Assembly (NCBI GenBank): GCA_017470945.1
Contig: JAFUXH010000146.1
Span: forward strand, 1 to 33,437
Source of the DNA: Clostridia bacterium
Lineage (GTDB): Bacteria; Bacillota; Clostridia; Christensenellales; Aristaeellaceae
Length of the DNA: 33,437 nt
Direction of reading: 5' to 3'
Shown here: in pieces, positions 15,767 through 22,456 of the stretch
Position numbering within the stretch: the stretch's first letter is position 1
Layout: every line of letters starts with the position of its first letter
Program-made: the position numbers and the translations under genes
Notes under the pieces: generated by a model
The model's input: only the letters and a program-made list of their open reading frames with translations
The model's database searches: none
What the model was told of the DNA's origin: nothing

Positions 15767-16661
15767 CTTCTTTCTTGGACATGAGTTCGATATAGTATTC
15801 CTCCAGGCCGATGCGGTTTTTCCGGATTTCCTGGACGGTGTGGCCGTTGTCCAGCAGATCCCGCACGATGGCTTCGGTGTCGTTCATGTCATAGACCCGC
15901 AGGCTGCCGTCCTCCAGGCGTACATCGGGAAATTTCTTTTGCAGGTCGGCCAGGGCCCGCTGCATATTGCCTGTTTTCACAGTGGTGAAGGTGCGGCAGC
16001 GGCCTTCCATTTCGGCGGCAGTCAGCTCCTGGATCATTTTCCCCTGACGGATGATGCCGTAGTGGGTGGCGATCTTCTCCAGTTCGCCCAGGATGTGGGA
16101 GGAGATCAGCACCGTGCAGCCGTAATTCTTCGTGATGTCCACCAGGATCTCCCGCATGATGCGCATCCCGTCGGTATCCAGGCCGTTGATGGGCTCGTCT
16201 AAAATCAGCAGGGCCGGGTCACCCAGCAGGGCCATGGCGATGCCGATGCGCTGCTTCATGCCCAGGGAGCATTTTTTGAATTTCAGCTGAGCTTCATCGT
16301 CCATGCGCACGATCTTCAATACGCGCTGGATTTCCTCGTCCGGGTTTTGCAGGTTCAGGTTGATGGCCTGCATCATCAGGTTCTGGTAAATGGTGGAATT
16401 GGGAAAGCACCCCGTGTTCTCAATCAGCGCGCCTACCCTGGCCCGCACACCAGCGTCCCTGTAGCTTTTGCCAAACAGCTTGATATCGCCGCTGTCCTTG
16501 ACCAGGTGCCCGCAGATCAGCTTTTCCGTGGTAGATTTTCCACTGCCGTTTTCCCCGATAAAGCCGTAGATAGCGCCTACCGGAACGGTCATATCCAGGC
16601 CGTCCAGGGCATACAGCCCGCGAAAGGACTTTTTCAGCCCATGAATTTCAATGGCGTTCAT
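15759..16661 (-). CDS. ABC transporter ATPase, BcrA/LanF type (first pair)
   Basis: The 300-aa ATPase subunit, first gene of the ABC operon. Walker A is GENGSGKST, the signature SLGMKQR, and Walker B LLILDEP. The E-loop is at Glu81 (VGALIENTGCFP), again as in lantibiotic-immunity ATPases. It is equal in length to the ATPase at 14009 and colinear with it, so the ATPase/permease pair has been duplicated in tandem. An AAAGGAGAAGG ribosome site precedes ATG 16661. About 55 nt upstream lies the promoter with the 11-bp-spaced repeat box shared with the kinase operon, so the operon is probably controlled by the response regulator at 20932. Confidence 0.9.
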   Translation of the reverse strand: MNAIEIHGLKKSFRGLYALDGLDMTVPVGAIYGFIGENGSGKSTTEKLICGHLVKDSGDIKLFGKSYRDAGVRARVGALIENTGCFPNSTIYQNLMMQAINLNLQNPDEEIQRVLKIVRMDDEAQLKFKKCSLGMKQRIGIAMALLGDPALLILDEPINGLDTDGMRIMREILVDITKNYGCTVLISSHILGELEKIATHYGIIRQGKMIQELTAAEMEGRCRTFTTVKTGNMQRALADLQKKFPDVRLEDGSLRVYDMNDTEAIVRDLLDNGHTVQEIRKNRIGLEEYYIELMSKKEGA

Positions 16662-16714
16662 GTTCCTTCTCCTTTTCTCCGTTTCGTCAGGTTTTCCATC
16701 TGACAGGGAGAAGG

Positions 16715-16765
16715 ATACAAAAGGTTTGTTTGCGTATTGTTCAAGTTTTGTTAGAGAAGTGTTAA
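16715..16765 (-). promoter_or_regulatory. ABC operon promoter with response-regulator box
   Basis: On the minus strand, TTAACA (16765-16760) and CTAACA (16754-16749) are direct repeats 11 bp apart. They are followed by a -35-like TGAACA (16743-16738), a 17-bp spacer and TTGTAT (16720-16715). The box and a 15-nt stretch of spacer (ATACGCAAACAAACC) are the same as at 18964-19014. Tandem sites spaced 11 bp, just upstream of a poor -35, are typical of OmpR-family activation. Confidence 0.7.
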
Positions 16766-16925
16766 TACTAAAATCTTCTGAAAAGTGGACATCTTTTCGG
16801 TCCTTTTTCTCCGTGGCCTTGCTTCATTCCGGTCAACGTAGCGCTGCTACGCCTCCCTTCATTCAGCTTTGCCACGACAAAAAATGCCTCGAAAATCTTA
16901 TCCACTTTTCATTAGATTTTAGTAT
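16765..16925. repeat. 161-bp palindromic MITE-like element
   Basis: The ends ATACTAAAATCT and AGATTTTAGTAT are exact inverse copies. The arms continue as TGAAAAGTGGA against TCCACTTTTCA, then CTTTTCG against CGAAAAT, with CGTGGC and GCCACG further in. The centre is GTAGC-GCT-GCTAC (16838-16850). No gene lies inside. It abuts the response-regulator box of the ABC operon. It resembles a non-autonomous mobile element or large RNA hairpin; mobility would need a search for other copies. Confidence 0.75.
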
Positions 16926-16963
16926 AATGCGAAAGCGCTTGAAGGGTTCTTTTTTCTTTCCGT

Positions 16964-17006
16964 AAAAAGAACCGCAAATCAAGGCAAATTGCTTGATTCG
17001 CGGTTC
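16964..17006 (-). terminator. Terminator of the small-ORF/AttH-like operon
   Basis: On the minus strand, GAACCGCGAATCAAG pairs with CTTGATTTGCGGTTC (one mismatch) around an 8-nt loop, followed by TTTTT. Confidence 0.85.
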
Positions 17007-17027
17007 CTGGCCGTTCAAAATATATGA

Positions 17028-18167
17028 TTAAAGCGTATCGAATTTTTCGCCGCTTTTCGTTTCGTCGCTGTACAGCTCAGCGGGGAGGATGTTGGGATAG
17101 GCATGCCATTGACGAATGGAGAGGAAGCCATATCCATCGGTCAAGTGCTTGACACGGCCATCACGGTAAGTGAAGGTGCCTTCCGCCTGATCGAAAACGA
17201 GCGTGGCAACCGGGTTATCCGGGTGTTTATAGGTCACTCCCCAGGTGTCGATATTTGCGACGCGGAAACTGACCGAATAAACACCGTCTTCGGTATTGAT
17301 CCGGATCCGGTAACGGCTGGGATAAAAGCCGTCCAATGGCCGATAGAAGGCCCAATCCTCATGAACGATCTCCATTTCGGAAATATCCCTGTCGCCTCCC
17401 TTCAGGTTTCCTAAAGAGGTATAGTGTTTCCCGGTTTCAACATCATAAATGGAATAGTCCTTCATTCCCGCGCGCATGTCATACATAGAGGAGTGCATCC
17501 CGTCAAAGCAGACGAACCCCCAATCCTCCCATGCGCCAAGCTCGGCGGCGGAAGAATCTACAGCCACGTAGCGCTCCCTCAAGGCAAATCCCTTCATAAT
17601 GTTGACACGTTTTCCCCGATAGACAAAGTAACCTTCCACCGGGCCGGCCCAATTATATCCATAGGTGATGGAATGCTGCGTAAGGGCAGACGGCTTTTCC
17701 CGGCCGTACCAAAGGGGGTATCCCTTGGGAGCGTGATGGAGTTCAGCGTAGTATTCGCCGTCTCCGCTATCCAGCGTCAGATGCCAACGGTTATCTGAAT
17801 AAGCTTCCAGCGTGAACTCCCTGCCGCAGGTCACAATAATGTGATCCGGATGCTGCGTAATTTGCAATGTTCCCTGGGGATGCTTGAAAAATCTTTTGGG
17901 CATCAGCTCTCCCGGGTATTCTCCTACCCGATAGATAGAGTTTCGAAGCTGACGGGTGCCGCCGCGCCCCCGGTCGATGTGCATTGTGACAAGGTCCATT
18001 TTTTCCGCGTGCATGGAAAGGATGCTTCCGCCAAAGGAATACAGCTCCCCATCGTCACCGGTAACGATTGCTCTGAACAGCCAGTCCAGAAACCCTTGCC
18101 GTACTTCTTCCTTGACTCCTATTCTTGCATCATCGGCCAAGGTAACCTTGGGTTCGTTGATTTGCAT
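17028..18167 (-). CDS. Beta-rich protein, possibly AttH/CrtC lipocalin-like
   Basis: A 379-aa protein without signal peptide or membrane helix, so probably cytosolic. It is rich in beta strands and aromatic residues. Stretches such as ITYGYNWAGPVEGYFVYRG, ALRERYVAVDSS and GFVCFDGMHSSMYD recall the two-lipocalin fold of AttH/CrtC/kievitone-hydratase-like proteins, but the resemblance is faint and no catalytic motif can be named. ATG 18167 has AGGAGG 8 nt upstream. It is the last gene of the operon starting at the box at 18964-19014, 41 nt after the repeat protein, and is closed by a terminator. Context suggests a role in the response governed by the neighbouring two-component system. The molecular function is unknown. 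Confidence 0.65.
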   Translation of the reverse strand: MQINEPKVTLADDARIGVKEEVRQGFLDWLFRAIVTGDDGELYSFGGSILSMHAEKMDLVTMHIDRGRGGTRQLRNSIYRVGEYPGELMPKRFFKHPQGTLQITQHPDHIIVTCGREFTLEAYSDNRWHLTLDSGDGEYYAELHHAPKGYPLWYGREKPSALTQHSITYGYNWAGPVEGYFVYRGKRVNIMKGFALRERYVAVDSSAAELGAWEDWGFVCFDGMHSSMYDMRAGMKDYSIYDVETGKHYTSLGNLKGGDRDISEMEIVHEDWAFYRPLDGFYPSRYRIRINTEDGVYSVSFRVANIDTWGVTYKHPDNPVATLVFDQAEGTFTYRDGRVKHLTDGYGFLSIRQWHAYPNILPAELYSDETKSGEKFDTL

Positions 18168-18208
18168 GATCAAAGCCTCCTGGTCGTTTTCTATTTGTAT
18201 GTAAATGA

Positions 18209-18658
18209 TTATTTTTTATCGACTGGCTGATGGATTGCGGTGCGCTCCTGGATTTCCTGCATTTTCTTTTCGCGCTTTTCCTCCCGCGCCTTTTGCTCGG
18301 CAGCCATGCGCTCCTTGGCCTGATCTACGGTTTCGCCCTCTTTGGTTAGGAACTTGCCCACAATTTTGTCGGTCATCTTATTGAAGCCGCTGACCACCCC
18401 GTTTTCGATGGCCTTATAGCCGCTCACCACGCCGGTTTCAATAGCTTTATAGCCGGAAACGACGCCTTTTTCGATGGCCTCAAAGCCGCTGACGGTGCCT
18501 TTTTCAATGGCCTGGTATGTGCTGGCTGCGCTTTCGGCGATTTGTTCCCCAACTTCGCCGGCCTTTTCCAACATTTTCTGCTGACCTTCCACCGCAGCAT
18601 TCATCGCCTGCTCGTTTACGTCCATTGCGCTTTGCAGCATATCCTTGTTTTCGCTCAT
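18209..18658 (-). CDS. Helical protein with four 11-residue repeats
   Basis: 149 aa, no signal or membrane segment, strongly charged. Residues 48-91 are four tandem 11-mers of the form (Y/F)-x-A-I-E-x-G-x-V-S-G, followed by a degenerate fifth unit running into MTDKIVGKF. The N-terminal third is Ala/Gln/Glu-rich helix and the C-terminus a Lys/Glu/Arg-rich probable coiled coil (AKERMAAEQKAREEKREKK). Eleven-residue periodicity suits an amphipathic helix lying on a membrane, as in apolipoprotein- or LEA-like proteins. That is inference. The third gene of the small-ORF operon, it has a GAGAGAT-type ribosome site. Similar repeat proteins occur in Clostridia as hypothetical proteins; I know of no assigned function. 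Confidence 0.8.
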   Translation of the reverse strand: MSENKDMLQSAMDVNEQAMNAAVEGQQKMLEKAGEVGEQIAESAASTYQAIEKGTVSGFEAIEKGVVSGYKAIETGVVSGYKAIENGVVSGFNKMTDKIVGKFLTKEGETVDQAKERMAAEQKAREEKREKKMQEIQERTAIHQPVDKK

Positions 18659-18683
18659 GATGATCTCTCCTTTATTTTATTGA

Positions 18684-18815
18684 TTATTGATATATGTACA
18701 TGCCCTTGGCAAGATACTTGGCGCGGATGGCGTCCATTTCCTTCTGATCCTCGGCGGAATAGGTGATGTTCACAGCGTTTTCATGCTTGTCCATGGTGAA
18801 ACTTTCCTCTTGCAT
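18684..18815 (-). CDS. 43-residue small protein coupled to the membrane peptide
   Basis: A small charged protein with no membrane segment, ending in MDAIRAKYLAKGMYIYQ. The ATG at 18815 shares its A with the TAA stop of the preceding 32-residue gene (TAATG), the usual sign of translational coupling. An internal ATG at 18794 with AGAGGAAAG upstream could give a 36-residue form. A predicted helix covers about the last 25 residues (SAEDQKEMDAIRAKYL). The function is unknown. It sits between a membrane peptide and the 11-mer repeat protein in an operon led by the response-regulator box. Confidence 0.65.
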   Translation of the reverse strand: MQEESFTMDKHENAVNITYSAEDQKEMDAIRAKYLAKGMYIYQ

Positions 18816-18913
18816 TACGCCTTGCTCTTCTGATGGCTGCGGATATATTCGGTAAGCCCCAGGGACAGGGGATAAAGAACCGTCAGGATCACGAATAAAT
18901 GAATCAGCGTCAT
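18815..18913 (-). CDS. 32-residue single-helix membrane peptide
   Basis: A very short gene with a strong ribosome site (GGAGGG, 7-8 nt before the ATG). The peptide begins MTLIHLFVILTVLYPLSLGL, one hydrophobic helix of about 18 residues, then a basic hydrophilic tail (EYIRSHQKSKA), so the C-terminus should face the cytosol only if the N-terminus is outside. It is the first gene after the promoter with the shared regulatory box and its stop overlaps the next start. Small membrane peptides of this kind often modulate a kinase or transporter. Such a link to the adjacent kinase or ABC system is an inference from position. Confidence 0.65.
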   Translation of the reverse strand: MTLIHLFVILTVLYPLSLGLTEYIRSHQKSKA

Positions 18914-18963
18914 GGCCTTGCCCTCCTATTTCTGTCCGTCGGTTTCCAACGGACAGGTATATC

Positions 18964-19014
18964 ATACAGGCGGTTTGTTTGCGTATTGTCAAAGTTTTGT
19001 TAGAGAATTGTTAA
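18964..19014 (-). promoter_or_regulatory. Small-ORF operon promoter with response-regulator box
   Basis: On the minus strand, TTAACA (19014-19009) and CTAACA (19003-18998) are direct repeats spaced 11 bp, then a perfect -35 TTGACA (18992-18987), a 17-bp spacer and CTGTAT (18969-18964). The upstream repeat overlaps the stop codon of the membrane protein gene, so the promoter begins inside the end of the kinase operon. It is nearly identical to the ABC operon promoter at 16715-16765. Confidence 0.72.
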
Positions 19015-19889
19015 TGCGAGCCTTTTTTCCAGGGTTGGCTTTGAACGATCATATAGGCCGACAGGGTGATCAGCAGTGCCGTCACCACCGCCCCGCCGAT
19101 GGCGTTCATGGTGTGGGCAAAATCGATCCCTTCTTTTCCAAACTGTGCGATCATAGCGGTTTGCAAGGCCAGGATGGACATAAGCGCCCCGGCAAAGGAA
19201 AGGCACCGGGCGGCGGCCAAGGCTTTGTTTTCGTCCCTGCGGCGTTTGACCAGGTTCATGACGGCCGCGATGATTTTGTAAAACGCCCACGTGGCCATCG
19301 CGTAAATCAGCACGCCGGGGTAGCTGTATGCCCGATTCCGAATCACCATCTGCACGAACACGCCGGACATCACCAGCGTCAAAAAATTGAGTTGCCAGGC
19401 CGTGCGGCGATAGGCTGCCCGCCCTTGCCGGTCGTCGTTTTTGCCGATGGAACGCAGCAGGGAAAACCGCAGCGCCGCCAGTACGGCGTAATAGATCCCC
19501 AAAGCGCCCATCCAAATGGATTGAAAATAGATCCCCGTGGCCAGTTTGAATACCGCGTAGACCAGATTGACAACGAGGGAACAATTCAATATGACGGCCG
19601 AGCGTTTTTCATAAGTGGTCAGATTGGGCAGGAGACGATCCAGTTTTTCGTTGCCGGTGTGGATGCTTTGCGCGGTGCGGGAAACGGTGTTTCGAATATG
19701 ACGGATGAAGCCCGGAATCCGTACGCAGACTGCGATTAAGGTATAAGCGGAGAGAAGATAAGCAATATAATTCAGCACCGTTTTTTCTGCATTATTGTTA
19801 AAAACGATGATGAGCAGAATGATCGAAAGCACGGTCAAAATCGCGATAGCCGGGCCGCCCGGAGAAAAGAGTTTTTTCATTGTTTTCAT
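19011..19889 (-). CDS. Polytopic membrane protein of the two-component operon
   Basis: 292 aa with about eight hydrophobic helices (for example AIAILTVLSIILLIIVF near 15-30, YIAYLLSAYTLIAVCV near 41-56, and pairs near 100-140, 165-205 and 230-280). Basic loops such as NLVKRRRDENK are probably cytosolic. No catalytic motif was recognised. It starts at ATG 19889, overlapping the kinase stop by 4 nt (ATGA), so its synthesis is coupled to the kinase, which suggests it is a partner or target of the signalling system, for example an accessory sensor. It could also be an unrelated envelope-stress membrane protein. The function is unknown. Confidence 0.7.
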   Translation of the reverse strand: MKTMKKLFSPGGPAIAILTVLSIILLIIVFNNNAEKTVLNYIAYLLSAYTLIAVCVRIPGFIRHIRNTVSRTAQSIHTGNEKLDRLLPNLTTYEKRSAVILNCSLVVNLVYAVFKLATGIYFQSIWMGALGIYYAVLAALRFSLLRSIGKNDDRQGRAAYRRTAWQLNFLTLVMSGVFVQMVIRNRAYSYPGVLIYAMATWAFYKIIAAVMNLVKRRRDENKALAAARCLSFAGALMSILALQTAMIAQFGKEGIDFAHTMNAIGGAVVTALLITLSAYMIVQSQPWKKGSH

Positions 19890-20935
19890 GCCGCGCTCCG
19901 TCTGATGCTGACCGTGAAGGTGCTGCCCTTGCCGACTTCGCTCTGCACGCTGATCTGCCCTTCCGTCAAATCCACCACCCGCTTCACCAGCGCCAGGCCC
20001 AGGCCGTTGCCTTCCGTGGCGTGGCTGGTATCGCCCTGATAGAATTTATCGAAGATACGCTTGCCTGTTTCCTTGTCCATGCCGCAGCCGGTATCGGCCA
20101 CCGACACCACCGCCCATTCCTTTTCCGGGCGGACGGTTACCTGGATCGCCCCGCCCTCCGGCGTGAACTTCACGGCGTTGGACAGCAGATTGTTCCACAC
20201 CAGGGTCAGCAATTCGGGATCGGCATTGACCAGGATGCGCTCGTCCATATCGCATTGCAGGTCGATTTGTTTTTCTTCCAGCGCGTCATCAAAGGCAAGC
20301 AGGCACTCCGCCACCTGCTCGGTCAGGTCGTATTCCTGCACCTTGGGGCTGATCTGCTGGTTTTCCAGCTTGTTCATTTTCAGGATGTTGGTGATCAGCG
20401 CCGTCATGCGCTGGGTAGCTTTGTCGATGTTCTGGGCGTATTCCGTTCGTTGGCCGTCGGTCAGGCCGTCGCTTTGCAGCATTTTGGCATAATTGCGAAT
20501 CACGGCTAAAGGCGTTTTCAATTCGTGGGACACGTTGGAAACGAAATCCGTCCGCAGGGTGGTGGTATTCGATAATTCCTCCGCCATCAGGTTAAAATCT
20601 TCGGCGATTCGGCTGAAATCCTCGCTGGCCACGGTGAATTTTCCGGTGTCGATGCGGGCGGAAAAGTCGCCCGACCGCATGCGTCCCGTCGCCTCCCGGA
20701 TGCGCTTCACGGGCCGATCTACCGTCACCTTGCGAACAACCCACTCGATCAGGCAGCAGAGCAGGCTGAGAAGAAAGATGTTGCCGAAGGTGAACAGGGC
20801 ATTTTGCGCCAGAATGGAATAATCGATGTTCATGGAATGAAAGAATAACAGGAAGGACGACGTGACCACAAAAGAGATCAGAAAAAAGAAGGCCGCATAC
20901 CGCCAGATCAGAAAACCCCTGCGTTCCTTCGTCAT
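19886..20935 (-). CDS. Sensor histidine kinase, intramembrane-sensing type
   Basis: 349 aa: transmembrane helices near 12-31 and 46-66 with only about 14 residues between them, a HAMP domain (about 67-122), the phosphoacceptor box FVSNVSHELKTP with His137, and a HATPase_c domain with N-box NNLLSNAVKFTP, G1 DTGCGM and G2 GLGLAL. The tiny outside loop means the signal is probably sensed within the membrane or through a partner, as in BceS-type kinases that work with peptide-exporting ABC transporters. It overlaps the response regulator gene by 4 nt. The cognate targets are probably the three promoters with TTAACA repeats in this block. Confidence 0.92.
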   Translation of the reverse strand: MTKERRGFLIWRYAAFFFLISFVVTSSFLLFFHSMNIDYSILAQNALFTFGNIFLLSLLCCLIEWVVRKVTVDRPVKRIREATGRMRSGDFSARIDTGKFTVASEDFSRIAEDFNLMAEELSNTTTLRTDFVSNVSHELKTPLAVIRNYAKMLQSDGLTDGQRTEYAQNIDKATQRMTALITNILKMNKLENQQISPKVQEYDLTEQVAECLLAFDDALEEKQIDLQCDMDERILVNADPELLTLVWNNLLSNAVKFTPEGGAIQVTVRPEKEWAVVSVADTGCGMDKETGKRIFDKFYQGDTSHATEGNGLGLALVKRVVDLTEGQISVQSEVGKGSTFTVSIRRSAA

Positions 20936-21606
20936 GGATGGATCACCGCCTTGTAGCCCAGGCCGCGCACGGTTTGGATTTCAAAGGCATCGCAGTCCGC
21001 GAATTTATCCCGCAGCTTGGTCATATACACGTCCACCGTGCGCAGGGTGGAGGAGGAATCGGCGTCCCAGAATTCGTCCATCAGCTGGGCGCGGGTGAAG
21101 GTCTTTTTGGGGTAGGACAAGAGTTTATACAGGATATTGAATTCCCGGGTGGTCAGCGTGACTTCCTCGCCGTCCACGGTGCAGGAGCGCTCATCCGCGT
21201 CCAGCACCACATTGCCCACCGTGATCCGATGGCTGTTGGCGATCTTCGCCCGGCGCAGCAGCGCCCCGATGCGCAGCACCAATTCCTCCAGGTCAATGGG
21301 CTTCACCATGTAATCATCCACCCCGATCTGGAACCCCTGCCGCTTGGCAGCGAAATCGTCCCGGGCGGTCATGAACAGGATGGGCATATCACGGCTCGTT
21401 TCTCTTACCGTCCGGGCAAACTCAAAGCCGTCCATGCCCGGCATCATGATGTCGGACACGATGAGATCGTACAGATCATTGTACAGCGTATTGAAAGCGT
21501 CGTTGGCATTCAGGCAGCCAACGGCTTCATAACCATTTTGTTTCAGATAGGCACAGACCTGCTGGTTCAGCTCCCGATCATCCTCCACGACCAGAATACG
21601 GAACAT
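20932..21606 (-). CDS. OmpR-family response regulator
   Basis: A transcription factor of 224 aa. Its receiver domain (about 1-118) has the acidic pair ED(D) near residue 9, phospho-acceptor Asp52 (IVSDIMMPGMDG), the switch Thr in LFMTARDD and Lys in DYMVKPID. The C-terminal winged helix (about 130-222) has the TTREFNILYKLL and RTVDVYMTKLRDKF stretches. ATG 21606 was chosen because AAAGGAGGG lies 6 nt upstream. It is the first gene of the operon with the kinase. OmpR-type regulators bind direct repeats of about 11 bp spacing, which matches the boxes found before this operon, the small-ORF operon and the ABC operon. Confidence 0.93.
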   Translation of the reverse strand: MFRILVVEDDRELNQQVCAYLKQNGYEAVGCLNANDAFNTLYNDLYDLIVSDIMMPGMDGFEFARTVRETSRDMPILFMTARDDFAAKRQGFQIGVDDYMVKPIDLEELVLRIGALLRRAKIANSHRITVGNVVLDADERSCTVDGEEVTLTTREFNILYKLLSYPKKTFTRAQLMDEFWDADSSSTLRTVDVYMTKLRDKFADCDAFEIQTVRGLGYKAVIHP

Positions 21607-21651
21607 AGAAAACCCTCCTTTGGGATCGGATGAAATCATTATTCCATAACG

Positions 21652-21707
21652 CTCGGCGTGCTCCCGTTCGGGGCCCGCCGAGACGGATAATTGACCTGCG
21701 GTCAATT
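21652..21707 (-). other. Two leader hairpins before the response regulator gene
   Basis: Downstream of the predicted start point (about 21714 on the minus strand) lie a perfect 8-3-8 inverted repeat, AATTGACC-TGC-GGTCAATT (21689-21707), and a 7-bp pair CTCGGCG/CGCCGAG (21652-21658, 21676-21682). They could fold in the mRNA leader, or the first could be a repressor operator. No known riboswitch was recognised. Confidence 0.45.
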
Positions 21708-21720
21708 TCCTCGTTATTAT

Positions 21721-21748
21721 ATCATACCGATTGTTAAAGTTGTGTTAA
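21721..21748 (-). promoter_or_regulatory. Two-component operon promoter with overlapping box
   Basis: On the minus strand, TTAACA (21748-21743) and TTAACA (21737-21732) are direct repeats spaced exactly 11 bp. Here the distal repeat can act as the -35 itself, with TATGAT (21726-21721) as -10 after 16 bp, so the box overlaps the promoter instead of preceding it. This suggests autoregulation with a different sign or strength from the two other boxes. Confidence 0.6.
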
Positions 21749-21916
21749 TGCTGATTAGATGCGTTATTGCATGATTTTGCCATTATATCTACCGCAAAGG
21801 CGACAACAACGGGTCGATTATTCTTTCCCAGCGGCCGGATGTCCATGAAGCTGCCATCTGCGTTTGAAATGGACAGGCAGAATCGAACACTCGCCAACTC
21901 GCATGGATTTCTCCTC

Positions 21917-22312
21917 ATGCATGATCCCCTGTTTCTGGCCCAGAAATCCGAGCCCGCCACCGAGGCTGACCGGCAGATCATCGTCGATCTCATGGACGCT
22001 TTGCGGGCCAACCTGAATCGCTGCGTGGGCATGGCCGCCAACATGATCGGCGAAAAGAAGCGCATCATCGTATGCTGCAACGGCCCTATGCAGATGATCA
22101 TGATCAATCCGAAGGTCACCGCCGCAGCCGGCGAATATGAAGCCGAAGAGGGCTGCCTGTCCCTGGCGGGCGTGCGAAAAACCAGGCGATACCGGAAGAT
22201 CACGGTCAGCTATCAGGATCAGGCGTTTCATGCCCGCACCGGTACCTTTGAGGGCTTCACGGCCCAGATCATCCAGCACGAGATCGACCATTGCGACGGG
22301 ATTCTGATATAA
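21917..22312 (+). CDS. Peptide deformylase-like protein, variant motif I
   Basis: The peptide deformylase family removes the formyl group of new proteins using a metal held by one Cys and two His. Motif II EEGCLSL (Cys80) and motif III HEIDH (His121, His125) are intact. Motif I reads GMAANMIG instead of GhGhAAPQ, so the conserved Gln is Met43. This version belongs to a second, shorter clostridial deformylase group; activity is uncertain. From ATG 21917 the protein is 131 aa, but no ribosome site precedes that ATG, and homologues usually have a few residues before this point. Upstream in-frame starts (ATG 21869, TTG 21767) also lack one. The 5' end may be damaged or start elsewhere. Confidence 0.75.
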   Translation: MHDPLFLAQKSEPATEADRQIIVDLMDALRANLNRCVGMAANMIGEKKRIIVCCNGPMQMIMINPKVTAAAGEYEAEEGCLSLAGVRKTRRYRKITVSYQDQAFHARTGTFEGFTAQIIQHEIDHCDGILI

Positions 22313-22365
22313 TACGGCATGCGGGGGATTTTCCCCATATGAGGGCCATTCTTTCCATGATTTTC

Positions 22366-22395
22366 TTGACACCATGCGCTTGCTTCCCTTATAAT
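22366..22395 (+). promoter_or_regulatory. Promoter of the RRXRR-like gene
   Basis: A perfect TTGACA (22366-22371) and perfect TATAAT (22390-22395) with an 18-bp spacer, among the strongest promoters in the window. Transcription would start near 22402. Confidence 0.78.
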
Positions 22396-22456
22396 TATCA
22401 TAAGCTTTGGGGACGGCACCCATCAGAAAAAACGGCAGGCTTACACCGCAAAGGGG

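Noticed and set aside
18386-18517. Four 33-bp DNA repeats considered as a short CRISPR-like array
   Set aside because: There are no unique spacers; the units are contiguous and in frame, encoding the 11-residue protein repeats.
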